From Ascidia mentula (taxonomy: Eukaryota > Chordata > Ascidiacea > Phlebobranchia > Ascidiidae): DNA of 64,000 nt. The notes beneath the pieces are model-generated. The model was not told where the DNA came from. It did no database searches and saw only the letters and a program-made list of their open reading frames with translations. The stretch is from the NCBI GenBank assembly GCA_947561715.1, contig OX387199.1:4655001-4719000 (forward strand). The letters are read 5' to 3'. Shown piece by piece: positions 22,870 to 36,300 of the stretch. The number at the start of each line of letters is the position of its first letter. Position 1 is the first letter of the stretch. The position numbers and the translations under genes are program-made.

Positions 22870-24118
22870 GGCTGGATTTCGGCCTTTCTTTCTTGTAAGA
22901 CGTAATTCGAAGCTCCTAAATATGAAAAAGCGTCGTACTAATGTTATTATTGCATGACAACAACTGCATAAGGTGAAAAGGCGAGTCAAGCAGTCAAATT
23001 TTTCGTATTCCTGAATAAAACAAGCAGACGCACTAACTTCAGAATTGAATTATTGCAACTAAGTTACATGAAGTTAACAGAAATCATTATCACAGACGCC
23101 AATAAAATCTCATCCTGAAAAAATCGGTCAAATTCATACACAACAGGGCTAAAAGCAGCCTTTTTCGCAGGAAAAGTTTGTTAATCAAAGCACGTTATCT
23201 ATACTAGCGCATTATACATCCGTTGTGGCAGTGACTCATCCAATAACCATAACAAAAGGTTGTATCCCATCTTCTCGCTCGTGTCTTGAATATCTAGGAT
23301 TGGAAGCATTGGTACTAACAAGAAATGACGTCGCAACAAAAACGAATTTTTTTTCTTTGCCAACAAATTTAAGCTTTTTACTACCTCATCATCTTCGAAG
23401 TAAATGAAAAACATGTTGCCTGTTCGCAAGAATAACTTCTTTGATTCGACTCCTTCCAAAAACAACAAATTTAGATAATACATTTTCACTCCTCAAATAA
23501 AAACCAAAACTGCTAGGTGGCGATAAAGAGCTAAGAATTTTGATTTGTATTCGCACTAAAAAGGGTTGCCTGGTCTGCGATTTTTTGAACACTATAAGTA
23601 AAACACCAAACTTTGACTTGTTACTTGCGCAAAGAATGTTTAATACCGACAGAGTGGAAACGGTGAAGAGTAGAAGAAACGAACACGAAAAGTAGTTTAT
23701 ATGACAGCCAGTTTCGTGACAAAACGGGTCACCTCACAAGACAACACCAGTAATACTGATGATGACATAAGTTCTTGCCGAAACAAGTTACACATTTTTC
23801 ACGTAATCACATGGACGCAGTTTTTCTACTAAACAGAGAAGCATGATTTATTTTTTTAATAGTTACCTTGACACATGCACATATTTCAACCACAGTACAA
23901 GTTTACTTAGCCTAAATTTTTATCACAATATAGGGTTTTCATAATGACTGAACATTATTAAAATTCACTTTTACTCAACACTTCAATCAACTTTTTGAAT
24001 TTGTTTTTACTTTTTTAAGCGCACTTCTCGTTTGGCGTGAATGTTTAGCTGCGAGGGCGAATTTCACAAATCACAAAAAATGCCAAGGTTTTAGGTTTCA
24101 CTGTCACATACGCCACCA
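22870..24118. other. Intergenic, GNAT 3' flank and DRAM copy 2 upstream
   Basis: Apart from the decayed GNAT exon at about 23330-23425, no feature could be supported. The promoter of DRAM-like copy 2 should lie just above 22870. Confidence 0.45.
23330..23425 (-). pseudogene. Decayed copy of GNAT exon 1
   Basis: The minus strand reads FEDDEVVKSLNLLAKKK, close to FQEDEVSKCLNLSAKEK in exon 1 of the intact acetyltransferase gene 1.7 kb upstream. After the match the frame loses similarity, the expected donor is not in place, and no further exons of the copy were seen. It is the remnant of a tandem duplication. Confidence 0.6.
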
Positions 24119-25216
24119 TTAGAGGTTTGGTGTCAAAAGTATTTTAAACAAAGGCACTGCCCCAGTGTAATGTACCGGAATCCGTTCAAACACAGCTTCT
24201 CCAGTAACCGGGTCACGGTAATCGGCATATTTTATTTCCTTGGAATAATCCAAAACCCAGCCTCGTCTTTGAACACCAGCACGCATTTCATTTGGCAAAG
24301 CGACAGAAAAAATAACGCTGTATCCCTTGCGTGCTACGAATTCAGTCAACCTGTATTAAAAATTGTCATCAAAGTTATGACTGCTATTAAAATAGATTTG
24401 CAAAACCCAGTCAGAACGCATTGAAATGGGAACGCTATTTTTTTCCAGTTTGGCTCAAACGCTTTCAAAAAACTGGTGAATATGATTACGAGAGTGTTTG
24501 AATGACTTACCAGTCCATAATTCGACGAGCCAATCCCTTTTGCATAACCTTTGGGTTGACAATGACCATCTCCGCAAATGCGTAGTTGTCATTGGGAAAC
24601 TTGCTCTGCAAGTATTCCTCCATAATACTGTCAAACTGTGAACAAGCTGGACTTCAATTACTTCGCAATGTTAAATATACATAATTTCTTTGGTGGTATT
24701 TACGGTACAGTTTTATTGTAATTGAGGCAGCAGCTATAGGGCCTAGAAATTTCTAATTGTATGTTGAACCAAATATTCTTGAATGTCGAAGCAAACAAAG
24801 AAAATTATGATTGTATTATACTTCAATTATATTTACTCGAGCTAGTTTTTGGAGGTTTGGGCATTCGTCAAGGTTGTTGTAATCTTCTGGTCTTACGTGG
24901 TTGTATCTGTCGGTTGCAAGAACACATCCCAACAACTCCCCCGAAACTTCGTCGAAAATACCAACCGATAATCCATATGGAACGACGTGCTGCAAAACCA
25001 TTAACGCTGACATATACACAGCACGTCCCATAGCCGTATTACTGCCATCATGAACTGTACTACCTTGACGTAAGCATCAGCACAAATAGATTTTTCCTTT
25101 GCAGACAAATTTAAGCATTTCGAAACTTCATCTTCCTGGAAAAATATTTCAATCATTCTTCGAACTTTGCTCTCATCTCCTCCATTTAACACCCTAATGC
25201 AGAGTTTTTCATCCAT
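24119..25216 (-). CDS. GNAT-family N-acetyltransferase, arylalkylamine NAT-like
   Basis: Four minus-strand exons: 25064-25216, 24837-24989, 24511-24635 and 24119-24350, giving 220 residues with all phases in register. GNAT enzymes move an acetyl group from acetyl-CoA to an amine. The layout matches dopamine/arylalkylamine N-acetyltransferase-like proteins: an N-terminal acidic helix region (FFQEDEVSKCLNLS), a strand VPYGLSVGIFDEVSGELLGC, and motif A at about residues 126-141, VNPKVMQKGLARRIM, whose Q-K-G-L-A loop would hold the CoA pyrophosphate. The C-terminal part (KGYSVIFSVALPNEMRAGVQ) is the usual motif B region. The substrate is not readable from sequence. A decayed exon copy lies downstream at 23330-23425. 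Confidence 0.82.
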
Positions 25217-27315
25217 GACCTACAGAATGGGGTGTTAAGTAAATTTATTTCACTCACATACTTTCACATGTCTTTCGATCGATGTACATTACGCCACGAT
25301 TTCAGATATGTTTTGTGATGTCACAATGGTGTGGAGTTGCGCGTCTTCAAACTTAACTAAAGTGTAGAGTAGAGGTATAGACCTATCTGAGGATACCACG
25401 ACAGCAGTTGGTGGTGCTACGAGTACATGTTGTTTGACGTGTTTTCGCGTAGTAACTGCTGGCCACTTTGGCGTGTTTGCTAAAAGCGTTTAACAGAGAA
25501 GTAAAAGCGACACGGCGCAATGATTGCTAGTTGTTATATTAAAAAAACAGCGTTTCGACTTTGTAGGACTTGTACCTTACAGTGTATGCCTTTGAACCAC
25601 GCTGACGAGAGGAGTTAGATAGATAGCAATATTTCAATCTCTTCTAAATGCAGTTACGACAAACCTGATCAGTTCATAGTTTGCATGTTACCTCGTTAGG
25701 CGTCATTTACAAGTTTCAGGTTTGTAATGTTAGGGATAGACGAGCATCTAACATATATGGTCAGGCTACAAATACAACACTTAATTCGAAGTAAACTGCA
25801 CATACACTTCTCTGTCCTATTACAAACTGCAACGATTGTTCGTCTTGCACTGCAATCTTAAAGAAGGTAATCAGAAAGCACGAGGAAGGACATTACGTCA
25901 CAATGCGACCATGCGAAACGGCCGTGGATGCCTCATGTAGTGGGGAGCGTTATTGTCAGTAACACACACACGGCCCTCTAAATAACCAACGTGGAAACGA
26001 GGTAATTCACACCAAGAACGAAATACAGGTTAGGGCACATTTTTATCAATAAAGTCATATCTTTCCAGAAGGTCTAGAATCCAACTGAAACAATTTTTAG
26101 GTTATTATAAGGCCATAAATTGGAAATAGTTTGTTCGACTGCGGGTTGCTTACATTGCTTCTATAACGCAAAAATTCTTGGTCGGATTAAAGTTTTGAAT
26201 CGCAACAATCGAGTTAGTTTTACATTGTATTGTTAATTTTGCCTAAATATCTTATGCAAGGGTTTTGCAAATGCTATTTTAGAAATTATACGCGTTCTTA
26301 TAATTGATTATAGCCGAAATAAGGCTTGCTTATTAATTCACTAAAGGATTGCTGACAGTTCCATCACCCTAAATAAAGACTTATTTTAGTAAAAATAAAG
26401 TCATATTTTGAAAATTGTATGCTAATAATATTCAAGCAGCCTCGCGCAGACACAGCTTGTGAACGTCACGCGTATGCAATTGGGTGATTGATCAAGGCGT
26501 GTGACCCTCATACACCAGGTAGAAAACTTGATTGGGGTTTTTCTTATGATTACCAGGGATCAAACCCCTGTGGTTGCCTGGGTATAAAAAATAAAAAAAA
26601 ACTTTGATTGCAATTCAAGTCTACTTCGGAAATGACGAAAATATATTAGTTGTCCAAATCTACAACACTAGGCAGGCTCGACGTGTTTGAGGTTTGCAGT
26701 TTTTTGCGAGAGTCACTTTCAGCAAATGAGAAAAAGGCGGGTCCGCTCTCGAAGCTCTCCAAAAAAAGAAAACAACAGTTTGCACGCACCAGTAGTCACA
26801 GTCACGTGGTGTATGCCATATAAGGGAAACCAAAGTAACAGATGTCACGTGATCGCCAACAGGAAAAAGGCGTCCAGTCGCCACGCACGTAGTGTCTTTT
26901 TCCATTGAAAATAGTGCTCGTTTTACAAGGGCGCGAGTGCTAATAGCGATGTGACAGCATGTACTGCAGTTTTGTTTGTTTGTAAACAATAGCCATGCTT
27001 TTTTCAACAATCTGACTGTAACAGCGGTGACTTAGTTTAGGCTCATTGTATTTTTTGTCAGTACAGTAAACCAGTTGTATTAGTACAGGCTACCTTCTTA
27101 ACTGCAGAAATTGTGGTAAACATTTGCATTTTGTTTATTTCAGGCCAGCAGAATTTGTGCAAGTGAATTTGGATCAGACAGTTCAACTTTGAATTTTTAC
27201 GTATGTAAAGTTCAACTGAGTGGCGACTGGCAATGTGTGCTTACTGATAACGCAAGCTGCTGTGGATTAGTGAAAAGTTATAACACCCTCTGTGGGGTGA
27301 CAGCATATAAGCAGC
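25217..27315. other. Divergent intergenic region, GNAT/MNT
   Basis: This 2.1-kb gap separates the minus-strand GNAT gene from plus-strand MNT. CACGTG E-boxes at 26803-26808 and 26846-26851 lie about 0.5 kb before the MNT start. No coding exon was recognised; the open frame at 26660-27010 minus has no similarity. Confidence 0.5.
26803..26851. promoter_or_regulatory. Two CACGTG E-boxes upstream of MNT
   Basis: CACGTG occurs at 26803-26808 and 26846-26851. This is the site bound by MYC/MAX/MXD/MNT bHLH-zipper dimers. With further sites in introns 1 and 6 it suggests feedback control of MNT by its own network, which is inference. Confidence 0.45.
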
Positions 27316-30300
27316 ATGAGCCTACACACTTTGTTGGCTGCCGCAGAGTATCTGGAGGATAAAAACGCTGACTCCAAAGATGCTGCCGTACGTTGCGTGG
27401 CAATTTCTGCCACAGACGATGGAGTCAGAAACTTTGGAACAAGCCGGGTGGAACCAGCAATGGCGGAACCGCGTTCGTCTCCCACGACCGACGAAGAGAA
27501 ACCGAGTTTTGGAAGTTTCGGTCAGGGGAATCTAGTTTCTGTCCAAGGTGAAATATTTTTTTGATTGGCAACTAGTTTAAGCAAGTATTTTGTCGTTTTT
27601 TTCTTGAATCAATTTGTTTTATTATCATCACCAGCAATTCAAAGACATTTTATTTGGATGTCTGATAAAATTGTCAGGCACATGGAGGAATTCGCATATT
27701 TTTGGTGGAAAAAAACTGTAAAGAATTATGTCGCTATGTTTTTTAATTAATTTAAACGTTCATAAACGATGATGTAACATGAACCAGCACATATAGATGA
27801 AAAGCAAGAGTTGCTGAGCAGTGAAACCCTCTCTTGTTTCGCAAAAACATGTGTGTTAAAGTTACACGCTTACTTCTAAAACCGCGCTCATATCTTTGGA
27901 GTGGCGCAATAAAGAGCAGACGTGACTTCGCAATCCCGCAGGCTGAAGAGAAGGCTGACAACAACTGACACACGTAACCTCGGGGCAAACACGGAGAGTT
28001 CACTCTTTGGCTGAGTGGGCAAAGCACGTGATCAAATCGGAGTGGAGCGCGGTGCGTCACGTGTTGGCTTATCCACGTGCGCGCCGATCGCGTGGTTCTG
28101 CTTGAACGCCCCAATTGCGCGTGCGTGTGCGAATTTGCCGTTGTATGTGCACGCGCGTGTGTAAATACCTAGTGCTTGCTGCGTACTTCAGGGTCGATGA
28201 GCCAACGCGCAGTTTTAAGTAATTGATCCTTTTCACTTCGGCGTGCGCGCTAACAACAAAAAAGCCACTTGTTGTACAGTAATCTATTTTTAAAACGTAA
28301 GCACACACGCAGGTTTTTATCAAACATATCGTGAAAGGCAATACCATCATGAACGAAGAGCAAGTTACCCTACTGTGAACGTATTGCGAAACTTCCGTTT
28401 TGTTTGCCCTGGCGGGAAAGGGGAATTGTGTGTTTTTCGGTTCCAATGAAAACGTGAATCACCACGGTTAAGCCCTTTACGGACAAACCGCGTTTATAAG
28501 GCTAAGATTAAACGCTACTGAACAATGCTCATTTGAAGATATTTTTCCTGCAATACGCAAAAATAAAAAAAAAAACTAGCCAAACTGGTTGCTGTGTCAT
28601 TCTGCTTGTGGTTATTTTTACGATAGCCACGCAAATGTCGAGATTGTGTGTCATGTTCACCATTACAATTGTGGTCGCTCCACGTATTTCGCGGTTTAAA
28701 CACCGGTGAAAATTAGCTAACCATCATATTACACCACTGCTCGGGGCGCTTAGCCCACATTTGTGACCAGAGAAACAAGTTTTACGGCATTTTAAGTAAA
28801 TCAAGCGACACGAATGCATTGTTACGAGGTACTACATTGATATAAGGTACTTCTTAACTGTGTATTGGGTGTATTACACACTTAAAGACTCTGGAAGAAA
28901 ATGTTTTCCTTCTGTGGTTTTCTTAACCCAAAGTTTTCTGAGAATAAAAAGACTGGCCCATACTGTTGTTAACATTGTCATGTTTTTGAAAAAACGTTTC
29001 TGCAAGAACTTATGCCATCTCCAGTTTAAATGACGCGATTGGGCCAGTCTTTTTATTCTCAGAATTATGAGCAAATCCGTAAGTGGTGTTCCAAAGTTTT
29101 CTGGGTTTTGTGCAATCGCTGTCGTTTTTAGTAGGGCATTAAGCCCACAGCGCAACAAGATTAGTCCCGAAGTGTGGTAGGGAAATGCCAAGGTCAAATG
29201 CGCACGTCCCAGCTTCCAGTTCAGACTGTGGCATATGACACGTCACTGACGGCCGTAAACAACATTGTATCTTAACTTGCTTGCGTAGGTCGACTCATCA
29301 ACCAACTGTTGCATCTAGTGTCTTAAACAATTCCGATTATTTGTGTTATAGATCTATTGTTTGAAGTGTTGTTTTTAGTGGTTTCTGTATGTTTATCTTG
29401 CTGAAGGTCACTTCACATATATAAACACAAAACTTTCCACAAAAAATCATTTGTTAAAATATTATCTTTTCGTGATAATATTTCCTTGGTTGTGGTAGAG
29501 CAACTGATAACCTAAAATTCTCACAAAAACAATTTAGCATAAGGCATGTCTGTGCCTGTTTCCGTAAAAAAAACAATCAACATAAATATGCAAAAAATAT
29601 TGTTGCACTTACCGATGATACTATTCCGTTCACAGCAGAATAATTTTTCTTTGTAGGTACAGTTACCAACACTAACCTTCACCAGCAACCAAATGAAGGA
29701 AGTCACCTTCAACAATCTGTCTCTGAAAGACAGGATTTACCCTCCATGATTAAATACAACCACCAGGTATATCAACATTATATTGTATCCAGATACTGTT
29801 TTTGCTTTAAAGTATCAATAATTGCTACTCATTAAACATGTACACTTTTGTGGTTGGTTAAATGTTGGCCAATATTGTAAAACAATTTAAAACTTAAGAT
29901 GTATATTCTGGTTGTTGTGAACATAATTTCGAGTTCCAGTGTTCGTTTTAATGTTCTTGTCCGCAATTTTCCTTTTCTGACAACAGTTCTTGTTTTTGTA
30001 GAGCAAAGAAGCTGTTGATGAAACTGTCCGAGAAGCTGTCAATCACAATCCGGAAACAAGTCTCATGCAGGAAAAAGGAAATGTTCAAATACAATCAACA
30101 TCAATGCCCAACATGGATGTTATACTTGCAAGGGCAAGGCTGGCAATAGCTTCATCAACAGTGGCATCAGGTTTGATACAATAGGTCAAGCAAATATATT
30201 ATCACCAGTTTTCTTTTGAATTTGTCGCAGTGCATTTGGGTTTTATTGTAAATGCCTGTCTTTCAACACCATTGTAATAAGATTTTATACAAACGGTTAC

Positions 30301-33300
30301 ATGTAAAATATGCTTCCTGTAAAACGAATTCATCAGTTCACAATTTGGTCCAATTTATGTTTGATAAAGAAAGCTAAAACAAAATAATTTCCCTTCAATC
30401 AAAAAAACTGAAGTGTCCCTGTTCCGAAAAAATCGTTTTATTGCAGGTGGTCACACATCTGTCCCAACCAAGTTTACCAACCCAAACCAAGCAAGTGACT
30501 TGTCCACATTAACCATGCCAGTGAGCGGAGGTGTTTTGCATCCTTCAATTCAAGACTGTAGTGCCATGCAGCAAGCTGCCATGTGGCATGGCCAGGCTCC
30601 TCTTAAACCTGCCGATAGCCGCATTGTGCTCACGAGCAATATAACAGACCCGAATCTCAACACACTTCTTCCATCGCTAATTAAAACCAGTGAAGATGAG
30701 AAGGTGTATGCAGCGTTGCAATTCAAGTGGGTTTGTGTTTGTTTGTACAAGTTGGATTTCATAATATATGTGTTACCTATATTTTTTCACAATTAAAACC
30801 TAAAAAACAATTAAAAACATCTTTCAAAGAGCTGTCTAACAGATTGATTTAAAAAGGCTTTACTCAGCTATTAAAACCTAAAATTTACATTTTTAACAGT
30901 ATGGAATCCTTGTTAGCCCAAAACCTTCATGCTGTTAATACAAGGGAAGTGATCTGTTACGCTCCTTTTGTTAGCGTAGCAACCCAACTCTTATGGTTGT
31001 TTCAATAAGGTCTGGGTATTCCTGGTAAAGGCCCAGTACCCAATAATATAAGCATTGTTTAGATTTTCTCAGACCTTCTTCATACCTGATGACAACGAAT
31101 GTTAGAGCAATATGTTTGGTGGTAGTGTTGTAGCAGCAGTTTTTGTAACTTTTTTTGTTTATTATTACAAGCAGTAGTGCTGCTTTAAATTAACTTATGG
31201 TTGTAAGAACCTATGTAGGTGTAATGTTCTTTATTATTTGTGAGTAATTTATAAAATCAACCTTTTTTGCAGACCTGTGAAGAGATCAATGACCTTGACT
31301 CACAACCAGCTAGAGAAAAACAGGTAAGATGACCTTGCAGAATTCTTGTGTCCCATCCCAAAACAGTTCTGGGTTTTTTTTTTGAAGAGTGACAATGCAG
31401 AGCAGTGGCAGATTCCTTAAATTGCCTTCAGGCATTGGCTACATAGGCCATTGTATAACATTGGCCAATTATGTTCTTGTTGTGTAAGCCGGCATTTAAT
31501 CTGTTCAATGATCTGGAGAAGCATTTACAGATCAGTCAGGAGGATTGCCGGCACCCAACCATAGTCTAAGTAGAAATGTCAGCGTAACAAGTGGTGTCAG
31601 GAAATTGTGTAATTAAGTTCTAACATAAGGCCCAAATGAAGTTGCACTTAAAGACCGACCCAAGCAGTCGAATCCAGCGCAGTACATGGTGACGCCGGCT
31701 TTGGGGCGAACAGCAAGTCAGGCGTACGTGTTGGTAAAGTCGTGACAGTCTGCACTCTGCAGGACGCCAATTCTGTTGGTTGTGCATTAGTATTTTGCGT
31801 ATCGGTCTGCAGCATTATCTCTGGCACTAGAACAGTGTTTGTTGCAAAGGTTTCATATGTCGATGCTAATGTACCCTGTAAAAATTTATCGACCAGTGCC
31901 TAAGAATTTACTCTAAAATTACTGAAAAATAGAAGCTGGTTTTGAATTTGCCGCTGCCCTTTGCAGGCGAGCTCATTTAAAGGAGCGTTTCGAGTCGTTG
32001 AAGTCGTGCATACCACGCTTGGGAATGAGACGTTCTTCAAACTTGACTATTCTAAAGGCTGCGCTACGACATATACAGGTCAGTACTGTAACCTGGTACA
32101 TTTTCGATGTATGCTTTTGCTAGTTTATCATACAGTGGTATTTCGCGGTGCTGGCATGTTTATTAACCTCTACATAGAAAACTAATGTCATCGTCATTGT
32201 GCTGCTATCAGCTTATGGATAAACTATACGTTTGTCATATCTGCATGATAATTAAATGTTGAACAGTTAATTGGTAATTAGGAGGTGATAAGGATATAAA
32301 TACACCACTTTACGTTGACAAGCTCGCCTGTGTATGCAATTCATATCACACATATTGTTGTGGGTTCAATATTTTTTATTGTTTTAACGAAAATATGGAG
32401 GCACTGTAACTGTAAACATAACCATTCGGTTTTACCTTAGTGTGACAGCGGCGTTAGAAGAAATTGCGCCCAAGCAACCTTGTCTTCGTAACTAAACTGA
32501 CAACAACATGGCCGACGAATACATTTGCGCGTTGTTGAAGATAATACAAGCTAAGAAGCGCGCCCAAATCGTTTTTACGCATCAATAATGCATTGAAAAA
32601 ACGTCCACAAGTAACTGTTGCGAACAAATTTCGTGTCTGCAGTCGTTAACTTTGCAGAATTAATCCTGCCACTATCGAGCGCGAACGACCGATTTGCAAC
32701 TGATTAATTGAGAAAAAGTTTTCATGCAATAATACCTGGTACAAGAACACGAAAGCTATTCGTTCACAAAGCAGAGATTGCAAGTTTAGAGGCGTTTTAG
32801 AACGGTAGGAATGGTAATCCGCATTTAGGGGCGCAAATGTGTTGGCTTTGTCAGACAGGCATTTACTGTCAATTCGCCTGCCAAGCAAAACAGACGAAGT
32901 CCGCATTACTTCTTGGGATCTGCATTTCTAGTCGGCCCCATTAAACGACAGAATCCAATACAGTTTTTGTTCGAAAATTATCCTGTCATGCAAGGTTCAG
33001 AACCAAATATGGACTAAAAAAATATATTTGTGGCGAGGTAAAGGTTTTCATCATACAATAAAAACAAGTAAGAAATAGCGGGCGGGAGTTGTCTTACTGT
33101 TTAAACAAGCATCTTTTGTTGAGGCAGCGAACTGGTGAAGTTTGCGGTCGTGAGGAGTCGTCTGCAATAGTTTGACTAACGTTGCGTATCGACGTGGAGG
33201 TTGGTCCGCAAACGCGTGGTTGGTTTCCGACAACCTTTCGCCTCTGTTTGAATGTTTTGTTCCGAAGTAAATATAGAACAAATCAACCTTTGAGATCTTG

Positions 33301-36300
33301 GTCACCAATCAGCTCTTTAGGACATCAGAGTGTCGAAGCAAAGGCGTTTTTTAAATTCTGGAGTCTGCCGAGAATTTAGGACGTCCAAATGTTTTCAGAA
33401 AATTAAACAATTTTTTTCTGCTGTCAGTTGCTTGTGCTCGGGCTTTATCTATTGCGAACGCTCTTGTAGTCTGCGCTGATAAACGTGTGAAAAACGTATT
33501 ACGCAATTTTTCAGTGGCTGCATGCGTCGAAGAAAGTTTTTGAAAGAATCTGTACGTTTTTATAGGTTCAGTCTCTGTAAGTAGTTAAACGCAAATCGTA
33601 ATATTTTCATTTAAAGTGCAAACCTCCATTCTGGCACCCCCTCACTCCAACACATTAAACTCGCATCCTGTCACGTGACGTCGACGTCACCGGAACCCTC
33701 CACATGTTTCATAACACAAAACCGCCTCGTTGTGAGTCCGTGGCCGTGGTGCATTAATCGACCTGTTATTGGCTACCCTCCGGTCGCCCATTGGCTACCT
33801 CGGAGGCGTGGCCAATTCACATACGCACTTACGTATGTTTTGTAACGGCGGTCGGCATGTTTTCGGGGTTATTCAAGTTCGTTGCATAATCGTGACTGCT
33901 TGGTCCATTTTATTGGTTTTTGTGGCGTTTTAAAAGCACGCGCAGAATTGATATTCGGCATAACTCCCGTCTTCTTGGTTGAGAAAAAATTATTGTACGG
34001 CGCATTTTGAAGGTCTGACATTTTCGAAACAGCAAAGCGACCATGCCATTTTGTTTCACACGACACCGTTCCCTCTGCATAATTTATATATATACAAAGC
34101 TATAATAATATCGCTGTAATTTGCCATTAGCTACAACAACACGTCATATTGTATGTTTGTCATCTGGCGTCGTACAATTTGTCACTTTTCTGGCTCTCCA
34201 CTGGGTGCCGTACATATGTCATTGTACAATAGTAGGTTTTGCTATCGACGTGGCTTGAAACTGGAATAGCACCAAACACTCGTATTAATCCTCATATTGG
34301 AAAATATAATGTGCTACGCAAGTTGTGAAAACAAAAAGATGGATGGACTGTCGTAAATAACACTGCAAGCTCAACGTATTTTTTCACGTAAATCCCTCGA
34401 GAGCGCAACGCATGTGCGTGCAGTGTCGCAACGTCTGCAAATAGACTTTATGCGATTTCGAACGCCATCCTACCAGCTGGCCCCGGCCGGGTCGTTGGCA
34501 TTTGGCCCAGGGAACTTAGTTTGCTTGTCTGGGCACGTTGACAGTTCTTTGTCGTGAGGTATTTGCAAATAGCCTTTAAATATGGTCGGACCAAAGGTCC
34601 CTATTTAAAATTCTCCTTTTGTGCGTCACATTAACCTCCACTTTGCGTGGGTAATTCTAACGTTATAACATTATAATTAAAGCCCAGTATTGGATAAATC
34701 TGTGTTCGACGACAAATTGCATTCCAAAGTTATAATGTGAGGATTTCTTAATGGCCACAGGGATTGTTCATTTTCAATAAATAAATGTTTTCTTTAAGCA
34801 TAATGACGAACTTCTAACAGGAATGTGGTACCACCTTATTCAGTAACTATGCTCGGACGATGTGCGAGCAGCAAACAAACTTTTCACCACCGCCACAGTT
34901 GTCGCATGTGCTCACGTGCTTGTGTTGTCATGCAACTCTTCGTGCAGTGCCAGCGTCTTGTCCGTGGTTATATGCGTGATCATCGCATTGCGACAGCAAT
35001 CGTCGAAAACGTGACTGAGCAAGCAAGGACTTGCAGAAAATTGCTTTACACGCCTCACTTTGCAACCCCCGAGCAAGCTTTGAGCCAGCAAAGCTGTCTG
35101 AAGGACATTCCGCCGCTTTATCACGTGTCTGGTCACGTGGTTTGAATGCCAGCGCGCCGCACACACGTGTAACTGCGCCCGTGCTCTTTTGCTCGTCCTT
35201 CTCTTCTGTTTTCTCGGTTTGTTTCCTTATTCTCTCGGGCGGTGCCGCGTGTCGGAGCGATTGCGTAATTGCTCGCCTGTTCTAGCTCGTATTCATCCGC
35301 GCCGTAGGTTTTTCACGGTCACTGCCCAATTATGTAAAATGGTTCGAGTGCACTTCTTCGCTTTGTAACGGCTGGCTTTGTTCCGCATAAGGTTTGTGAA
35401 AGACCTTGCTATCTCTACAATTAAATAGAACAACTTGCTCTTTTGTGCGTCAGTATTTCTTTGTCGTATGTTGCTTGATCGCTGACCTAACAACTCAACA
35501 CATTACTCACAACGCAGAATTACGATATTTTTATAGTGTTCGAATCATTTTCGTTGCACCAGTGACCAATATTATGCGGCCTACGAAACGCAAAATCAGA
35601 GGTCAACATTGCCGAGTCATAAATCATATTGTAGTGGTTGATGTTTTTTTTGTTTTGAACTACACGACACTACAAATGTTGCGAAATCATTGGCAATTAT
35701 TACAGCGACCCTGTTTAGCGTTTATTTTTGTGGCAACGCGAACAAACGAACTGGCCCTACGACATGGGTGGGTGTTATAACAAAACCAAACTCTGCAGTG
35801 TGCTGAAGGTCGAATCCAACACGACAGACGCAAACATAAACTGTCTGTATTTCCGCTCAGACCCAAAACTTCGTCGTGTTACGCGGGGTTCGTACGATAG
35901 ACATCCGAAACCACATGTTGGTTTCGAACTCCGAACAATACACAATCACAACGTGACGTTGTTTAGTCGAGCTTATGTTGACAAGGCCTGGTTGTTTTGA
36001 CTAACATGGGCATCGTTTAGGACGGAAACATGTTCTGAGGTTACAAGTTCAACTGTTTGACAGTTTCAGAAGCAAACACACTGAAATCTGTGAGTTGGGA
36101 AAGATTTGTATGCATTTCCATTTTCACGAGGAAATGGTCGCTTATTTTCTGCGTTTTGTTTGGACAAGTGCGTGGCCTGTGGCCTTTCACGGGCTTAGGC
36201 CCTCTGCATAATATGTAGGATGTTGTGGTGAGAAAAGCTTTTTGATTCACTGAATGCGTACGTACTATGTATTTTGTAAAGCCATTCTTTTGTAGCGACG

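Noticed and set aside
26520-26585. T-arm-like hairpin (CAGGG, loop GTTTGAT, CCCTG on the minus strand), possible tRNA
   Set aside because: No D-arm, anticodon arm or acceptor pairing could be found at the right spacing.
32508-32588. 26-codon frame MADEYICALLKIIQAKKRAQ with good start context in MNT intron 6
   Set aside because: Too short and unsupported; could be an alternative first exon but no in-phase donor is present.
34825-35145. 106-codon open frame in MNT intron 6
   Set aside because: Overlaps open frames on the other strand, has no recognised domain, and lies in a CG-rich regulatory-looking stretch where stops are scarce.
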